Source: Pelomonas lactea
Lineage (GTDB): Bacteria > Pseudomonadota > Gammaproteobacteria > Burkholderiales > Burkholderiaceae_C
NCBI RefSeq assembly: GCF_043555885.1
Contig: NZ_JBIGHX010000012.1
Span: forward strand, 1-64,000
DNA length: 64,000 nucleotides
Direction of reading: 5' to 3'
The position numbers were made by a program, and so were the translations under genes. Within the stretch, counting starts at the first letter, position 1. Every line of letters starts with the position of its first letter. The notes under the pieces were generated by a model. The model was not told where the DNA came from and did not search any database. It saw only the letters and a program-made list of their open reading frames with translations. Below, piece after piece: positions 34,530 through 43,179 of the stretch.

Positions 34530-35267
34530 TCAGTTGATATCACTGGGCCGCGTGGAAGGCGTCCATGCGATGGACGTCGTCGTCGGCCAGGCGCCGCTGT
34601 CGGACAGCTGGGCGTTAACGCGCAACGCCTCGCGTGCGGCGGTCTCCAGCAGCCGCACCAGCGCCTGCACGCGCGGCAGGTCGGCTTCGGCCATCTCGGT
34701 GCGCAGGTAGAGGTTGCCGCGCATGCACATCAGCACGAAGGGGTGGCCTTCGGGCAGCAGATCCTGGCTGGCCTGGGCGAGCGCCTCGCCGAGTTGGCCG
34801 TCCACCCAGCCGCGCGCCAGGTCTTTCGTGACGCCCACGAAGCCATAGCGCTGCCGCGCGATCTGCGACGCCGCATGGTTGAACTTGGGGAACATGACCA
34901 GCCAGCGCATCTCCTCCGGCGTGTCGGTGTCGACGCGGGTCTTGAGCGTGTCGGTGTAGGCCTCGAAGACGGCACGCTCCAGGTTCTCCATCAGCGCGCG
35001 GCACAGCACCATCAGCTGCAGGTCGGGGTGCAGGCCCATCTCGCAGCGCATGCGCAACTCGGTGCCAGGCAGGTAGCTGCGCTGCGACACGCCCCACTCC
35101 ACGCGCAGCGGCCCGGGCTGGGCGTTGGGCTGCTCGATGAGAAAACCCAGGCCGTCGCGGGTCTGGCTGAACTGGGCGCCGCGCGCCTCGGCCCAGTCCT
35201 GGATGGCGCGCCAGCGCGCGGCGTTGGCGCGGGTCACGAGCCAGTGCTTGACTTGCTTTACCACCAT
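34530..35267 (-). CDS. Hypothetical protein
   Basis: 245 residues; I do not recognise the family. The protein has no signal peptide or membrane helix. It begins MVVKQVKHWLVTRANAARWR and has a basic first 25 residues, a beta-rich stretch around GLGFLIEQPNAQPGPLRVEW, and a helical second half. The pattern of conserved-looking Trp, Arg and Phe residues and the strong third-position GC bias support a real gene. It is divergent from the glutathione transferase gene across 72 bp and convergent with the phosphotransferase gene. Confidence 0.75.
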   Translation of the reverse strand: MVVKQVKHWLVTRANAARWRAIQDWAEARGAQFSQTRDGLGFLIEQPNAQPGPLRVEWGVSQRSYLPGTELRMRCEMGLHPDLQLMVLCRALMENLERAVFEAYTDTLKTRVDTDTPEEMRWLVMFPKFNHAASQIARQRYGFVGVTKDLARGWVDGQLGEALAQASQDLLPEGHPFVLMCMRGNLYLRTEMAEADLPRVQALVRLLETAAREALRVNAQLSDSGAWPTTTSIAWTPSTRPSDIN

Positions 35268-35339
35268 GAGTCGTGAGGAAGTCTGAGAATGGGGCCGGCT
35301 GCTAGGTTTCGCCTAGGGCGCACTGGACGGAGGCGACGA

Positions 35340-36032
35340 ATGATTGAAGTCTACTCATGGCCCACCCCGAACGGGCACAAGGTGCACATCATGCTGGAGG
35401 AGTGCGGCCTGGCGTACCGGGTGCATCCCGTGGACATCGGCGCCGGCGAGCAGTTCGCGCCGGACTTCCTGGCCATCAGCCCCAACAACAAGATCCCCGC
35501 GATCACCGACCCCGACGGCCCCGACGGCCAGCCGATCTCGTTGTTCGAGAGCGGCGCCATCCTGCTGTACCTGGCCGGCAAGACCGGCCGGCTGCTGCCC
35601 GCCGACACGCGGGGCAAGTACGAGGTGCTGCAGTGGCTGATGTTCCAGATGGGCGGCGTGGGGCCCATGCTGGGCCAGGCGCATCACTTCCGCATCTACG
35701 CGCCCGAGAAGCTGCCCTACGCGATCGAGCGCTACACCCAGGAAGCCAAACGGCTGTACGGCGTGCTCAACAAGCGGCTGGCGCACACCACCTACATCGG
35801 CGGGCACGACTACTCCATCGCCGACATCGCCGTGTTCCCATGGCTGCGCTCGTGGAAGAACCAGGGCGTGGAGATGGCCGACTACCCGCACCTGAAGGGC
35901 TGGTTCGACGAGGTCGCCCGGCGGCCGGCGGTGCAGCGCGGCGTGGAGGTGCTGGCCGGTGCGCGGCGGCCGCTGACCGATGACAAGGCGCGCGAGGTGC
36001 TGTTCGGGGAGCGGCAGGTCAGGCAACGATAA
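35340..36032 (+). CDS. Glutathione S-transferase family protein (YfcG/Ure2-like)
   Basis: 230 residues from the ATG at 35340. The thioredoxin-like N-terminal domain begins MIEVYSWPTPNGHKVHIMLE; the TPNGHK motif is typical of YfcG/YghU disulfide-bond oxidoreductases. NNKIPAITDPDG and SLFESGAILLYLAGK give the glutathione gamma-glutamyl site. The C-terminal helical domain carries YSIADIAVFPWLRSWKNQG. It probably acts on small disulfides or electrophiles. It ends 4 bp before the convergent eCIS operon end, so transcription from both sides meets here. Confidence 0.93.
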   Translation: MIEVYSWPTPNGHKVHIMLEECGLAYRVHPVDIGAGEQFAPDFLAISPNNKIPAITDPDGPDGQPISLFESGAILLYLAGKTGRLLPADTRGKYEVLQWLMFQMGGVGPMLGQAHHFRIYAPEKLPYAIERYTQEAKRLYGVLNKRLAHTTYIGGHDYSIADIAVFPWLRSWKNQGVEMADYPHLKGWFDEVARRPAVQRGVEVLAGARRPLTDDKAREVLFGERQVRQR

Positions 36033-36036
36033 GGCT

Positions 36037-39000
36037 TCACGGCCCGCCAAGATGGCCCTGCGCGTTCCAGCTGGCGTGGGCCTGAGCGGTCAGTTCAGCC
36101 TTCCAGGCCTTGTCAGGGTCATCTTTCAACGCGTTGGCGACGCCGGCGAGGCCAGTGGCAAGCAAGCCGTTCCATTGGGCCTTGAACAACCCCATGGCTT
36201 TCGCATTCAGCGCCTCGCATTTGGGCTTGGTGTCGGCGGCGCCTGCAATCTTTCGTGTCGCTGCTGCGCGCTGGGCCTTGCTCGCCTTGCTCGACCCGAA
36301 GCTCTGCCCCGCCAGTTCGTCTCCCACCGCGGCGAACAAGCTGCTGCGCCTCACATGGGCATTGGCCTGTGTGACGGTCTTGCCGGAATCCGGCGCACGG
36401 CCGACGACGGAGAAATTGCTGGCGAGTGCCGGTGCCGATGACGACACGCTGATGCCGCTTGTGGGCATGGCCACGCTGCCTCCCACTTCCACGCCTGCGG
36501 CGGTCGTGTCCAGCGATTCCCCCTTGTCCGCCAGCTGCTGTGCTTCCTTCAGCACGGCATCCAGCTTCGGCGGCTGGTGGGCGCGATCATGCACGGCGGA
36601 CTTCAGCCAGATCGCGGCCAGCCCCGGCCCGTCGCCTTTCAGCGCGGCGAGCCGCCCCTGACCAAAGGTCTGCATGCGCGCCCCCAGCGCGGGATGAACC
36701 TTCTTGATGGGCGTGGCCGCTGCCGTGAAAAACTCACCCATCGCGCCAAGCAGAATCTTCTGCGGCGCATGGTGGGACTCGCCCGCGGCGCGCTTGACGG
36801 CCTTGGGCTTGGGCACCTTGTGCGTGCCAACGGCCCACTGCGCCGACTCCTTGCTGACCTTGCCCTTGACCTTGGGGCTGGCGGTGTAGAACCAGAAGTA
36901 GTCCTTGCCCTGCTTCTCGGCGCCCACCGTCGTGAACACCGGATGGGCACGCTTCACCGCCGCGAGTTCCTCGTTCAGCACCGCCGGCTCGGCCACGCCG
37001 TCGGCGTACTTCGCCACGACGGCATCAATGGCCACCTTGCCGGCGTCGATCTTCTTCTGCTTCTCCGGGTCGTTGCCGTTCTTGTTCCTGCCGAACAGCT
37101 TCTTGATGACGCCGACGATCTTGGCGATGACCTTGTCGATAGCGCCGTCCACCTTGGCCTGCACCTTGCGGATGAAGCCCTGGATTTTGGCCGTGATGCC
37201 CGACAGCCCCAGCAGCCGCGCGAGGAAGCCGATGACGACGGGGATGGCCGACGCCAGCGACTTCTCGATCCACGCGATCGCGCCACCGATGGCGCCCGTC
37301 GCGATGGCGTGCACGGAATTGATGACCGCCTCCACCAGCGCCATGATCTGCTGCGCCTTCTCGATGACGAACATCACAACGTTGTAGATCGCCAGGATCG
37401 CCTGGATGATGGCGCCGGCCGGGTTGAACATGGACACCACCTTGGTGACGGCCTGCTTCACGACCGTCTCGATGAGCCAGTCCTGGATGGCGCCGATGAC
37501 CATGTCCTTCAGGCTGGAGAGGTCCGCCTGCACCTGCTCCCACAGCTTGGCCACACCGCCGGTGAACAGCGCCTGCACGTACTCCGCCAGCTTCTCGATG
37601 ACGGTCACCGCCGTCTCGCCGACGAGCTTGACGGCCTTGGCGCGCAGCTTGGGATAGGTGATGCCCAGCACGTCCAGCACCAGCTTGAACACGGACATCG
37701 GGCTGAGGTCCGCCGGCAGCGCCACGCCCACGGCCGCCAGCGGCCCCATCAGCCACTTGAAGAAGCCGGCCTTCAGGTGCGCCCAGATGTTGCCGACGAA
37801 CGCGTTGAAGCCACCCTTCACGGCGGCGATCAGGTTGCCGAGGAACCCGATGGGGTCGTCCAGGATCAGCTGGATGGTCTCCATGCCCTTCTTCAGCAGG
37901 CCCAGCAGTTTGGCCTTGAACTCCATCAGCGCCTTGACGATCTCGCCCAGCTTTTCTAGAAAGCCGGCCACCAGGCCCTTGTTCTCCTCCTGCATCTGCT
38001 TCAAGGCCTCGTCGGCCTTGTCGAACGCTTCCTTGTACTTCTGCGCCAGGCCCGCGGCGATCTCGTTCTTCTTGCTCTCGATGCCGTCTTCCAGCTCCTT
38101 GAAGCGATCGCCCACCGCCGTCTCGGCCGCCTTGCCGGCGGCCTGCAGGCTGGCCGGCAGTGAGGCCACATAGGCCTTGATCTGCGCCTGCCCCGCCGCC
38201 ACCTCGGCCTTGGCCTCAGCCAGGCGCCGCTCCACCAGCGCCGCGACGCGGTCGATCAGCGCGTCCATGGACTTCGTGAACAGCGCACGGCCCTGCGTGT
38301 AGAACACGTTGACCTCGTCGGGCAGCCCCAGCGCCGCATCGCGCAGCCAGCGCGCCAGGCCCAGCCCCGGGATGGTCAGGTAGCGGCGCAGCTTGTAGTC
38401 GAAGATCTTGTCGTCGACGAAGGCCTTCATCTGCGCGATGGCGGCATCCACGCCAGGGTCGAAGATGGCCGACACCTCCCCGTCCAGCCCGCCCAGCTTG
38501 GCCTCGACCTTGGTTTTGGTCCTCGCGTAGATGCCCTCGATGGTGGCGGCCACCTTGGCGCGCTCGGCCTCTTCCTTGGCCGCCTGCTGCTGCTGGCGGC
38601 TCAGCACCCTGGCATTGCCGCCGGACTTGCGGCCTGCCATCAGCAACGCGCCGGTGCGCGCCGCGCCGGCGGCCTGCGCGCCGGCCTTGGCCAGCACGGC
38701 GGCCTCCTTGGCGCGGAACTGGCCCGGCGCCTTGTCGGCCTGCGCGGCGACCTTGCCCTTGGCGTCGGCCACCGCCGAGAAGCGCGGGTCGTTGGCCTTG
38801 GGCAGGCTCTCGGGCTTGACCTTCTCGTCCTTGAGCGCCTGGTCGGTGTCCTTCTTGGTCTCCTGCAGCGACACCTCCTGCGCCGTGGCCGGCGGCGGCA
38901 TCGCCTTGTCGCCGGCGATGGGCGGGGCGCCGGGCGTGGCCTCGGCCGGCAGCGGCGTGGCCGGCTGCTCGGGCACGGCGCCGGGGTCGGGCGGTTTCTT

Positions 39001-39411
39001 GGCGGCCTGGTCGGCCGGGCCGGTGGCGGCCTCCTTCTGCTGCGCGACACCGCCGCTGCCCGCGGCCTTCATCTGGCCCTGCGCGCCGCCCTGCATGAAG
39101 TTCTCAGTCTCGCCCAGCGTCTTGGGCATGGCCTTGTCGATCTCGGCGCGCAGCAGCGCCTTGAACGACGCGGGCTGCGGCTTGGGCGCCGGCGCCTCCT
39201 TCACCGCGTCCACCACCTTGGCCTTAGCGCCGGCCAGCCGCTCGTTGGCGGGCGGCCGGGTGGACTTGCTGGCCTGTTTGGCCTTGGTGGCGGGCGTGGG
39301 GTGCTGCTTGAGCTTGGCGGCACCCGCCTTGGCCTGGTCGGTGACGGCGATCAGGCGCGGGTCGCTCTTGGGCTTGGCGACGCGGGGGGCGAAGGTGCGG
39401 GGGGCGAGCAT
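36037..39411 (-). CDS. Large eCIS-associated protein, candidate cargo/effector
   Basis: 1124 residues and the last gene of the eCIS run. Residues 1-250 are Ala/Lys/Pro/Gln-rich and probably disordered. Residues about 260-800 are long helices with hydrophobic stretches (IIQAILAIYNVVMFVIEKAQ and SAIPVVIGFLARLLGLSGIT). This middle part is of a type I associate with large eCIS-linked proteins. After a second charged linker the C-terminal part (about 820-1000) has GESHHAPQKILLG (His880, His881) and SAVHDRAHQPP (His941, His945), a His layout reminiscent of HNH-like nuclease toxins. There is no signal peptide and I see no DUF4157 HExxH motif. Position after the AAA+ ATPase is usual for cargo. The toxin reading is inference. 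Confidence 0.6.
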   Translation of the reverse strand: MLAPRTFAPRVAKPKSDPRLIAVTDQAKAGAAKLKQHPTPATKAKQASKSTRPPANERLAGAKAKVVDAVKEAPAPKPQPASFKALLRAEIDKAMPKTLGETENFMQGGAQGQMKAAGSGGVAQQKEAATGPADQAAKKPPDPGAVPEQPATPLPAEATPGAPPIAGDKAMPPPATAQEVSLQETKKDTDQALKDEKVKPESLPKANDPRFSAVADAKGKVAAQADKAPGQFRAKEAAVLAKAGAQAAGAARTGALLMAGRKSGGNARVLSRQQQQAAKEEAERAKVAATIEGIYARTKTKVEAKLGGLDGEVSAIFDPGVDAAIAQMKAFVDDKIFDYKLRRYLTIPGLGLARWLRDAALGLPDEVNVFYTQGRALFTKSMDALIDRVAALVERRLAEAKAEVAAGQAQIKAYVASLPASLQAAGKAAETAVGDRFKELEDGIESKKNEIAAGLAQKYKEAFDKADEALKQMQEENKGLVAGFLEKLGEIVKALMEFKAKLLGLLKKGMETIQLILDDPIGFLGNLIAAVKGGFNAFVGNIWAHLKAGFFKWLMGPLAAVGVALPADLSPMSVFKLVLDVLGITYPKLRAKAVKLVGETAVTVIEKLAEYVQALFTGGVAKLWEQVQADLSSLKDMVIGAIQDWLIETVVKQAVTKVVSMFNPAGAIIQAILAIYNVVMFVIEKAQQIMALVEAVINSVHAIATGAIGGAIAWIEKSLASAIPVVIGFLARLLGLSGITAKIQGFIRKVQAKVDGAIDKVIAKIVGVIKKLFGRNKNGNDPEKQKKIDAGKVAIDAVVAKYADGVAEPAVLNEELAAVKRAHPVFTTVGAEKQGKDYFWFYTASPKVKGKVSKESAQWAVGTHKVPKPKAVKRAAGESHHAPQKILLGAMGEFFTAAATPIKKVHPALGARMQTFGQGRLAALKGDGPGLAAIWLKSAVHDRAHQPPKLDAVLKEAQQLADKGESLDTTAAGVEVGGSVAMPTSGISVSSSAPALASNFSVVGRAPDSGKTVTQANAHVRRSSLFAAVGDELAGQSFGSSKASKAQRAAATRKIAGAADTKPKCEALNAKAMGLFKAQWNGLLATGLAGVANALKDDPDKAWKAELTAQAHASWNAQGHLGGP

Positions 39412-39527
39412 GTCAACGGCCTGGCGGCGTAGATCAGCCGGCCTTTCCGGTGTTGCCTCTGCGAGGCGGGCTGCTGATCGCTGCAGCTCGCATCGTCAAA
39501 GCAACCAAGGAAGAACCCAACCACACG

Positions 39528-41435
39528 TCACAGCCCCTTCAACGGGCACAACCCGCCACCGCGCCGGTATTCCCGCTGCAGCGCCTCGAACAGCAGCTCG
39601 GCATCGACCACCCGACCGCGCGACAGCGCCGCCGACACCGCGTCCAGCACCACGTTCCTCACCTGCCCGCCGGCCAGCGTGCAGGCCTCGGCCACCGCCC
39701 CCAGCTGGGCGTCGCTCAGCGCATGCGTCACCGGCAGGTGCGCCCGCCACAGCCGCAGCCGCTCGCCCACCTCGGGCGCCTTGAAGGGGATGACGAAATC
39801 GAAGCGCCGCAGGAACGCCGAATCGATGCGAGCCTGCGCATTGGTCGTCACCAGCACCAGCCCCGCGTGGCTCTCCAGACGCTGCAGCAGGAAGTTGGTC
39901 TCCAGGTTCGCGTAGCGGTCGTTGCTGGAGCCCACCTCGGTGCGCGGCGCCAGCAGCGCGTCGCCTTCGTCCAGCAGCAGCATCACGTCCAGCGCCTGCG
40001 CGGCGGACAACAGCCGGTGCAGGTTGCGCTCGGTCTCGCCGATGTATTTGCTGACCACCGCCGACAGGTCCAGCCGGTACAGCGGCAGCCCCAGCTCGCG
40101 CGCCAGCACCTGGGCCGCCAGCGTCTTGCCGGTGCCCGACGGCCCCGCCAGCAGCGCGCGCACGCCGGCATTCAGCCGCGCGGCGAACGCGGCCGGCAGC
40201 GCCCCCCGCAGCCGGTCGCGCTGCTGGCAGCGCGCGGCCAGCGCGGCGAGGTCGCGGCGCAGTGCGTCGTCCAGCACCAGCGCGTCGGGCGGCGCGTGCG
40301 CCGGGTCCAGCCGCTGCGCCAGCCGCGCCAGGCCGGCCGCGCCGCCGGCCAGCGCCGCCTCGCGCAGCGCGGCCTCGTCGCTGGCAGCCGTGTGCGCCAG
40401 CGCGCGGTGCAGGTGGCCGCAGGCCAGGTGCAGCCGCGCGGCCAGGCCGGCGGCGTCGGGCAGCCCCGGGCGGGCCTGCTCGATGAGGCCCAGGCGTTGC
40501 TCGTAGGCGGGCAGCGGCAGCGAGACGCTCAGCACGTCGGCGGGCAGCCCCTCCAGGCCGTCCTCCTCGGCGGCCACGACGGCGAAGTCGCCGGGCAGCG
40601 CCGGCAGGCGCAGCGCCTCGCCGGGCGCCACGTCCACACGCAGCAGCGGCAGCGCGCCACACAGCGCGGCCAGCGCCGCCAGCGTGGGCGGTGCGGGGCT
40701 GGTCGCGTCCAGCCGGCATTCGAGCACCGGCCGGCCCTGCTCGCGCGCCAGCGCGGCCACCAGGCTGCCGCGGCCGTTGTGCTCGGGCCCGCGCACCAGC
40801 AGCGGCTGGCCCGGCCGCCAGCGCGCCAGCCGCTCGCGCGTGTCTGCCGTCAGCTGCAGCGCCGACAGCGGCGGCGCGCTCTCGGTGCCGCACAGGCGCA
40901 CGCCCGGCGCGGGGTCGGCGAACGGCTCGCCACGCAGCGCGGCCCAGCAGGCCTCGTCCACCTCAAAGCGCTGCGCGCCGCGCGGCTGCCCGGGGGACTC
41001 GGGCCTCAGCACGCCGGCCTGCAACAGCGCGCGCAGCGCGGGCCGCACACCCTGCCCCGGCAGGTTGCCGAAGCCCTGCTGCAGCCAGGCGGGGCCGGGC
41101 TGAGCGCCCTCCTCGCCCAGCGCCTGGTTCAGCGCCTCGAACAGCGAGGCAAAGCGGCGGTCCTCCTCCACCAGGCCGTGCACCAGCCACAGCTCCAGCG
41201 CCTGCTCGGGCCAACCCGCGGCCAGCCGGGCCAGGCCGGGGTGCGGGGGCGCTTCGTCGTCCAGCGCCTCGAAGGCGGCTTCGTGGTCCAGCGCAAAGCC
41301 GAAGCGCTGCGCCAGCTCCTCGTCGCCCAGCAACGCTCGCGCGCTTTGCACGACGCGCCAGGCCGCCGCCAGCAGCAGGCTGCGCAGCGCCGTCGCGGCC
41401 TGCGGCCACAGCTCGGGGGCGGCGTCGGCGCGCAT
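39528..41435 (-). CDS. eCIS AAA+ ATPase
   Basis: 635 residues. The C-terminal AAA+ module is complete: Walker A LLAGPSGTGKTLAAQ, Walker B VMLLLDEGDALLAPR (Gly where Ala is usual in DExD), NDRYANLETNFLLQRLE, sensor 1 LVTTN and the arginine motif FLRRFDF. The N-terminal half looks like a decayed second module: LLVRGPEHNGRGSLVAALAR has lost the P-loop Lys. Such ATPases are standard in Afp/PVC-like clusters (Afp15-like) and are thought to assist assembly or cargo loading, not sheath recycling as ClpV does. Its start overlaps the stop of the preceding gene by 1 bp (TGATG). Confidence 0.9.
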   Translation of the reverse strand: MRADAAPELWPQAATALRSLLLAAAWRVVQSARALLGDEELAQRFGFALDHEAAFEALDDEAPPHPGLARLAAGWPEQALELWLVHGLVEEDRRFASLFEALNQALGEEGAQPGPAWLQQGFGNLPGQGVRPALRALLQAGVLRPESPGQPRGAQRFEVDEACWAALRGEPFADPAPGVRLCGTESAPPLSALQLTADTRERLARWRPGQPLLVRGPEHNGRGSLVAALAREQGRPVLECRLDATSPAPPTLAALAALCGALPLLRVDVAPGEALRLPALPGDFAVVAAEEDGLEGLPADVLSVSLPLPAYEQRLGLIEQARPGLPDAAGLAARLHLACGHLHRALAHTAASDEAALREAALAGGAAGLARLAQRLDPAHAPPDALVLDDALRRDLAALAARCQQRDRLRGALPAAFAARLNAGVRALLAGPSGTGKTLAAQVLARELGLPLYRLDLSAVVSKYIGETERNLHRLLSAAQALDVMLLLDEGDALLAPRTEVGSSNDRYANLETNFLLQRLESHAGLVLVTTNAQARIDSAFLRRFDFVIPFKAPEVGERLRLWRAHLPVTHALSDAQLGAVAEACTLAGGQVRNVVLDAVSAALSRGRVVDAELLFEALQREYRRGGGLCPLKGL

Positions 41436-43177
41436 CAGACGAACTCGAAGCGCAGCGAGCAGCCAGCCGCGGGCAGCCAGCCGGGGTCGCGGTCCAGCCC
41501 GGCCAGGCGCCAGGCGACGTCATGGCTGTCCAGCGAGAACTCCGCCACCCACTCGGCCTCGCTGAGCCACAGCCGCGCCGGCCGCGCGAGGGTCAGGGCT
41601 TGCGGCCAGGCGGCCGGCCTGCAGCCCAGCCGCCGGCACAGGCGGCGGCGCAGCGCGCGCGCGTAGGCCGCCAGCCACGCCGGCCACGGCCCGGCCGGCG
41701 CGCCGGGAGCGGCGGGCATGTCGCGGGGCGGCGCCCAGCCGGGGCAGCGCTGCTGCAGCGCAGCCTGCAGCGGGTCGCCCGGCAGCCGCCAGGCGCGCGC
41801 CAGCGCGGCCAGCAGCGCCCAGGGCGGCACCGGCAGGCCGGGGTCCAGCGGGCGCGTGAAGTCGGGGTAGAGGCCGTCCTCCAGCAGCGCGTTGACGATG
41901 AACAGCAACGGCGCCTGGTGGCTGGCCAGCGCCTGCGGCCAGGGCCAGAGAGCCGCGGTGTCGACGGCGGGCTGCGACGGCAGCGACGGCGAGTGGGGGA
42001 CCGGCGCCGGCGGGTCGATCCGCTCGGCAGAAGTCGCGGGCTCGAGCGGTGCTGGCGTGACGCGGGGCGACGCGCCGGCCTGCGCGCCAGCGGGTGACCA
42101 GGACGGTGTGGCGCGTGGCGGCTCGCGCTGGGCCAACAGCGGCGCATCGGCGCGGGACGGCGCGGCCTCCGGCGCGACGCTGGCCGGGGCGTCACGGGCT
42201 GGAATGCGCGCGCGGCCCCGCGGGCTGGTACCCCGCGGCGGCGCGGCCGGCGTAGGCCCGTCAGAAGGCTCCCACGCTGGCGCGGCGCTTGCCTCGACCT
42301 GACTCGCGTTCGCGGCAGGCGTGGCCGTTGGCTGCTGTCGGGCTGGTGGGTCTGCAAGCCTCGCGCGCACGCGCGGCCGGGGCTGCAGCGGGGCCTCGGG
42401 CGGCGCACCTCGCGCTTCAACACCTGCCACGACGGCGGGAGGCGCCAAGGCCGGCACATGCGGCTCGCGAGGCGTCACAGCAAATGCACCGCGGTAAGTG
42501 GCGGACGCTGCGCCAGGGCGTGCAGGCGGCAGCGGCCGCGTCGGTTCGTGGCGCGCGTCCGCCGGCACGACGGGTTCGCGCTGGGCCGCCACCGCCACGT
42601 CACCGGCTCGCGGCGATGGCTGCACCGTCACAACCGCGTCGGGCGCGGGCAGAAGCTCATCCCCCGGCGTGCCCACCGGCCTGCCCTGCCCCACCCGCGC
42701 CAGCAGCCGCTGCGCCGCTGCCTGCGCTTCGGGCCGCGCGGCCCAGGCCGGCTGCCACCGTGGCCAGGCCCGCCCCAGCAGGCCACGCCACCACCAACGG
42801 TCCAGCTGCCCGCGCTGCGCGGCCAGCGCCAGGCAGGCCAGCATCTCGGCCGCGTCGGCAAACAGCACGGCGGGGGCCGAGTCCGGCACGGGGCCCAGCG
42901 CCGGGCGGGCGGCCTGGGCCAGCGCGGCGTCCAGCTGCTCGCGGCCGGCGGCTATCCAGCCCTGCCGCCACGCGCCCGGCGCGGGGCGCAGCAGCACCGT
43001 CTCGGGCGCCTGCAGCCGCAGCCGGCGCAGCCACAACAGCGCCTGCGGCGGCAGGCTGCCGGGCACGGCGTCTTCGAGGTCGGCGCCCAGCGCCTGCAGC
43101 GCCAGCCGCGCCGCCACCGGCTGGGCGCGCGCGGGTGTGCGTGCGCTGAGGCGGTGGATGGCAAGGCGGGCGACCAT
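41435..43177 (-). CDS. eCIS-cluster protein with proline-rich linker, possible tape-measure/CIS_TMP relative
   Basis: 580 residues from the ATG at 43177, just inside the previous gene's end. The N-terminal 180 residues are Leu/Ala/Trp-rich helices (LPPQALLWLRRLRLQAPETV). Residues about 190-390 are a low-complexity Pro/Ala/Arg linker. The C-terminal part is folded (APLLFIVNALLEDGLYPDFT, AALARAWRLPGDPLQAALQQ). The order of a short IxRL-type front and a C-terminal wall-like helix set recalls the contractile-injection tape-measure family, but I cannot confirm it. It could equally be an uncharacterised lineage-specific component. The next gene is the AAA+ ATPase. Confidence 0.55.
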   Translation of the reverse strand: MVARLAIHRLSARTPARAQPVAARLALQALGADLEDAVPGSLPPQALLWLRRLRLQAPETVLLRPAPGAWRQGWIAAGREQLDAALAQAARPALGPVPDSAPAVLFADAAEMLACLALAAQRGQLDRWWWRGLLGRAWPRWQPAWAARPEAQAAAQRLLARVGQGRPVGTPGDELLPAPDAVVTVQPSPRAGDVAVAAQREPVVPADARHEPTRPLPPARPGAASATYRGAFAVTPREPHVPALAPPAVVAGVEARGAPPEAPLQPRPRVRARLADPPARQQPTATPAANASQVEASAAPAWEPSDGPTPAAPPRGTSPRGRARIPARDAPASVAPEAAPSRADAPLLAQREPPRATPSWSPAGAQAGASPRVTPAPLEPATSAERIDPPAPVPHSPSLPSQPAVDTAALWPWPQALASHQAPLLFIVNALLEDGLYPDFTRPLDPGLPVPPWALLAALARAWRLPGDPLQAALQQRCPGWAPPRDMPAAPGAPAGPWPAWLAAYARALRRRLCRRLGCRPAAWPQALTLARPARLWLSEAEWVAEFSLDSHDVAWRLAGLDRDPGWLPAAGCSLRFEFV

Positions 43178-43179
43178 GG

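Noticed and set aside
36037..39411. A DUF4157 (HExxH peptidase-like) domain in the large cargo candidate.
   Set aside because: I looked for an HExxH-type motif and found none; the His residues fall in SHHAPQK and VHDRAH instead.
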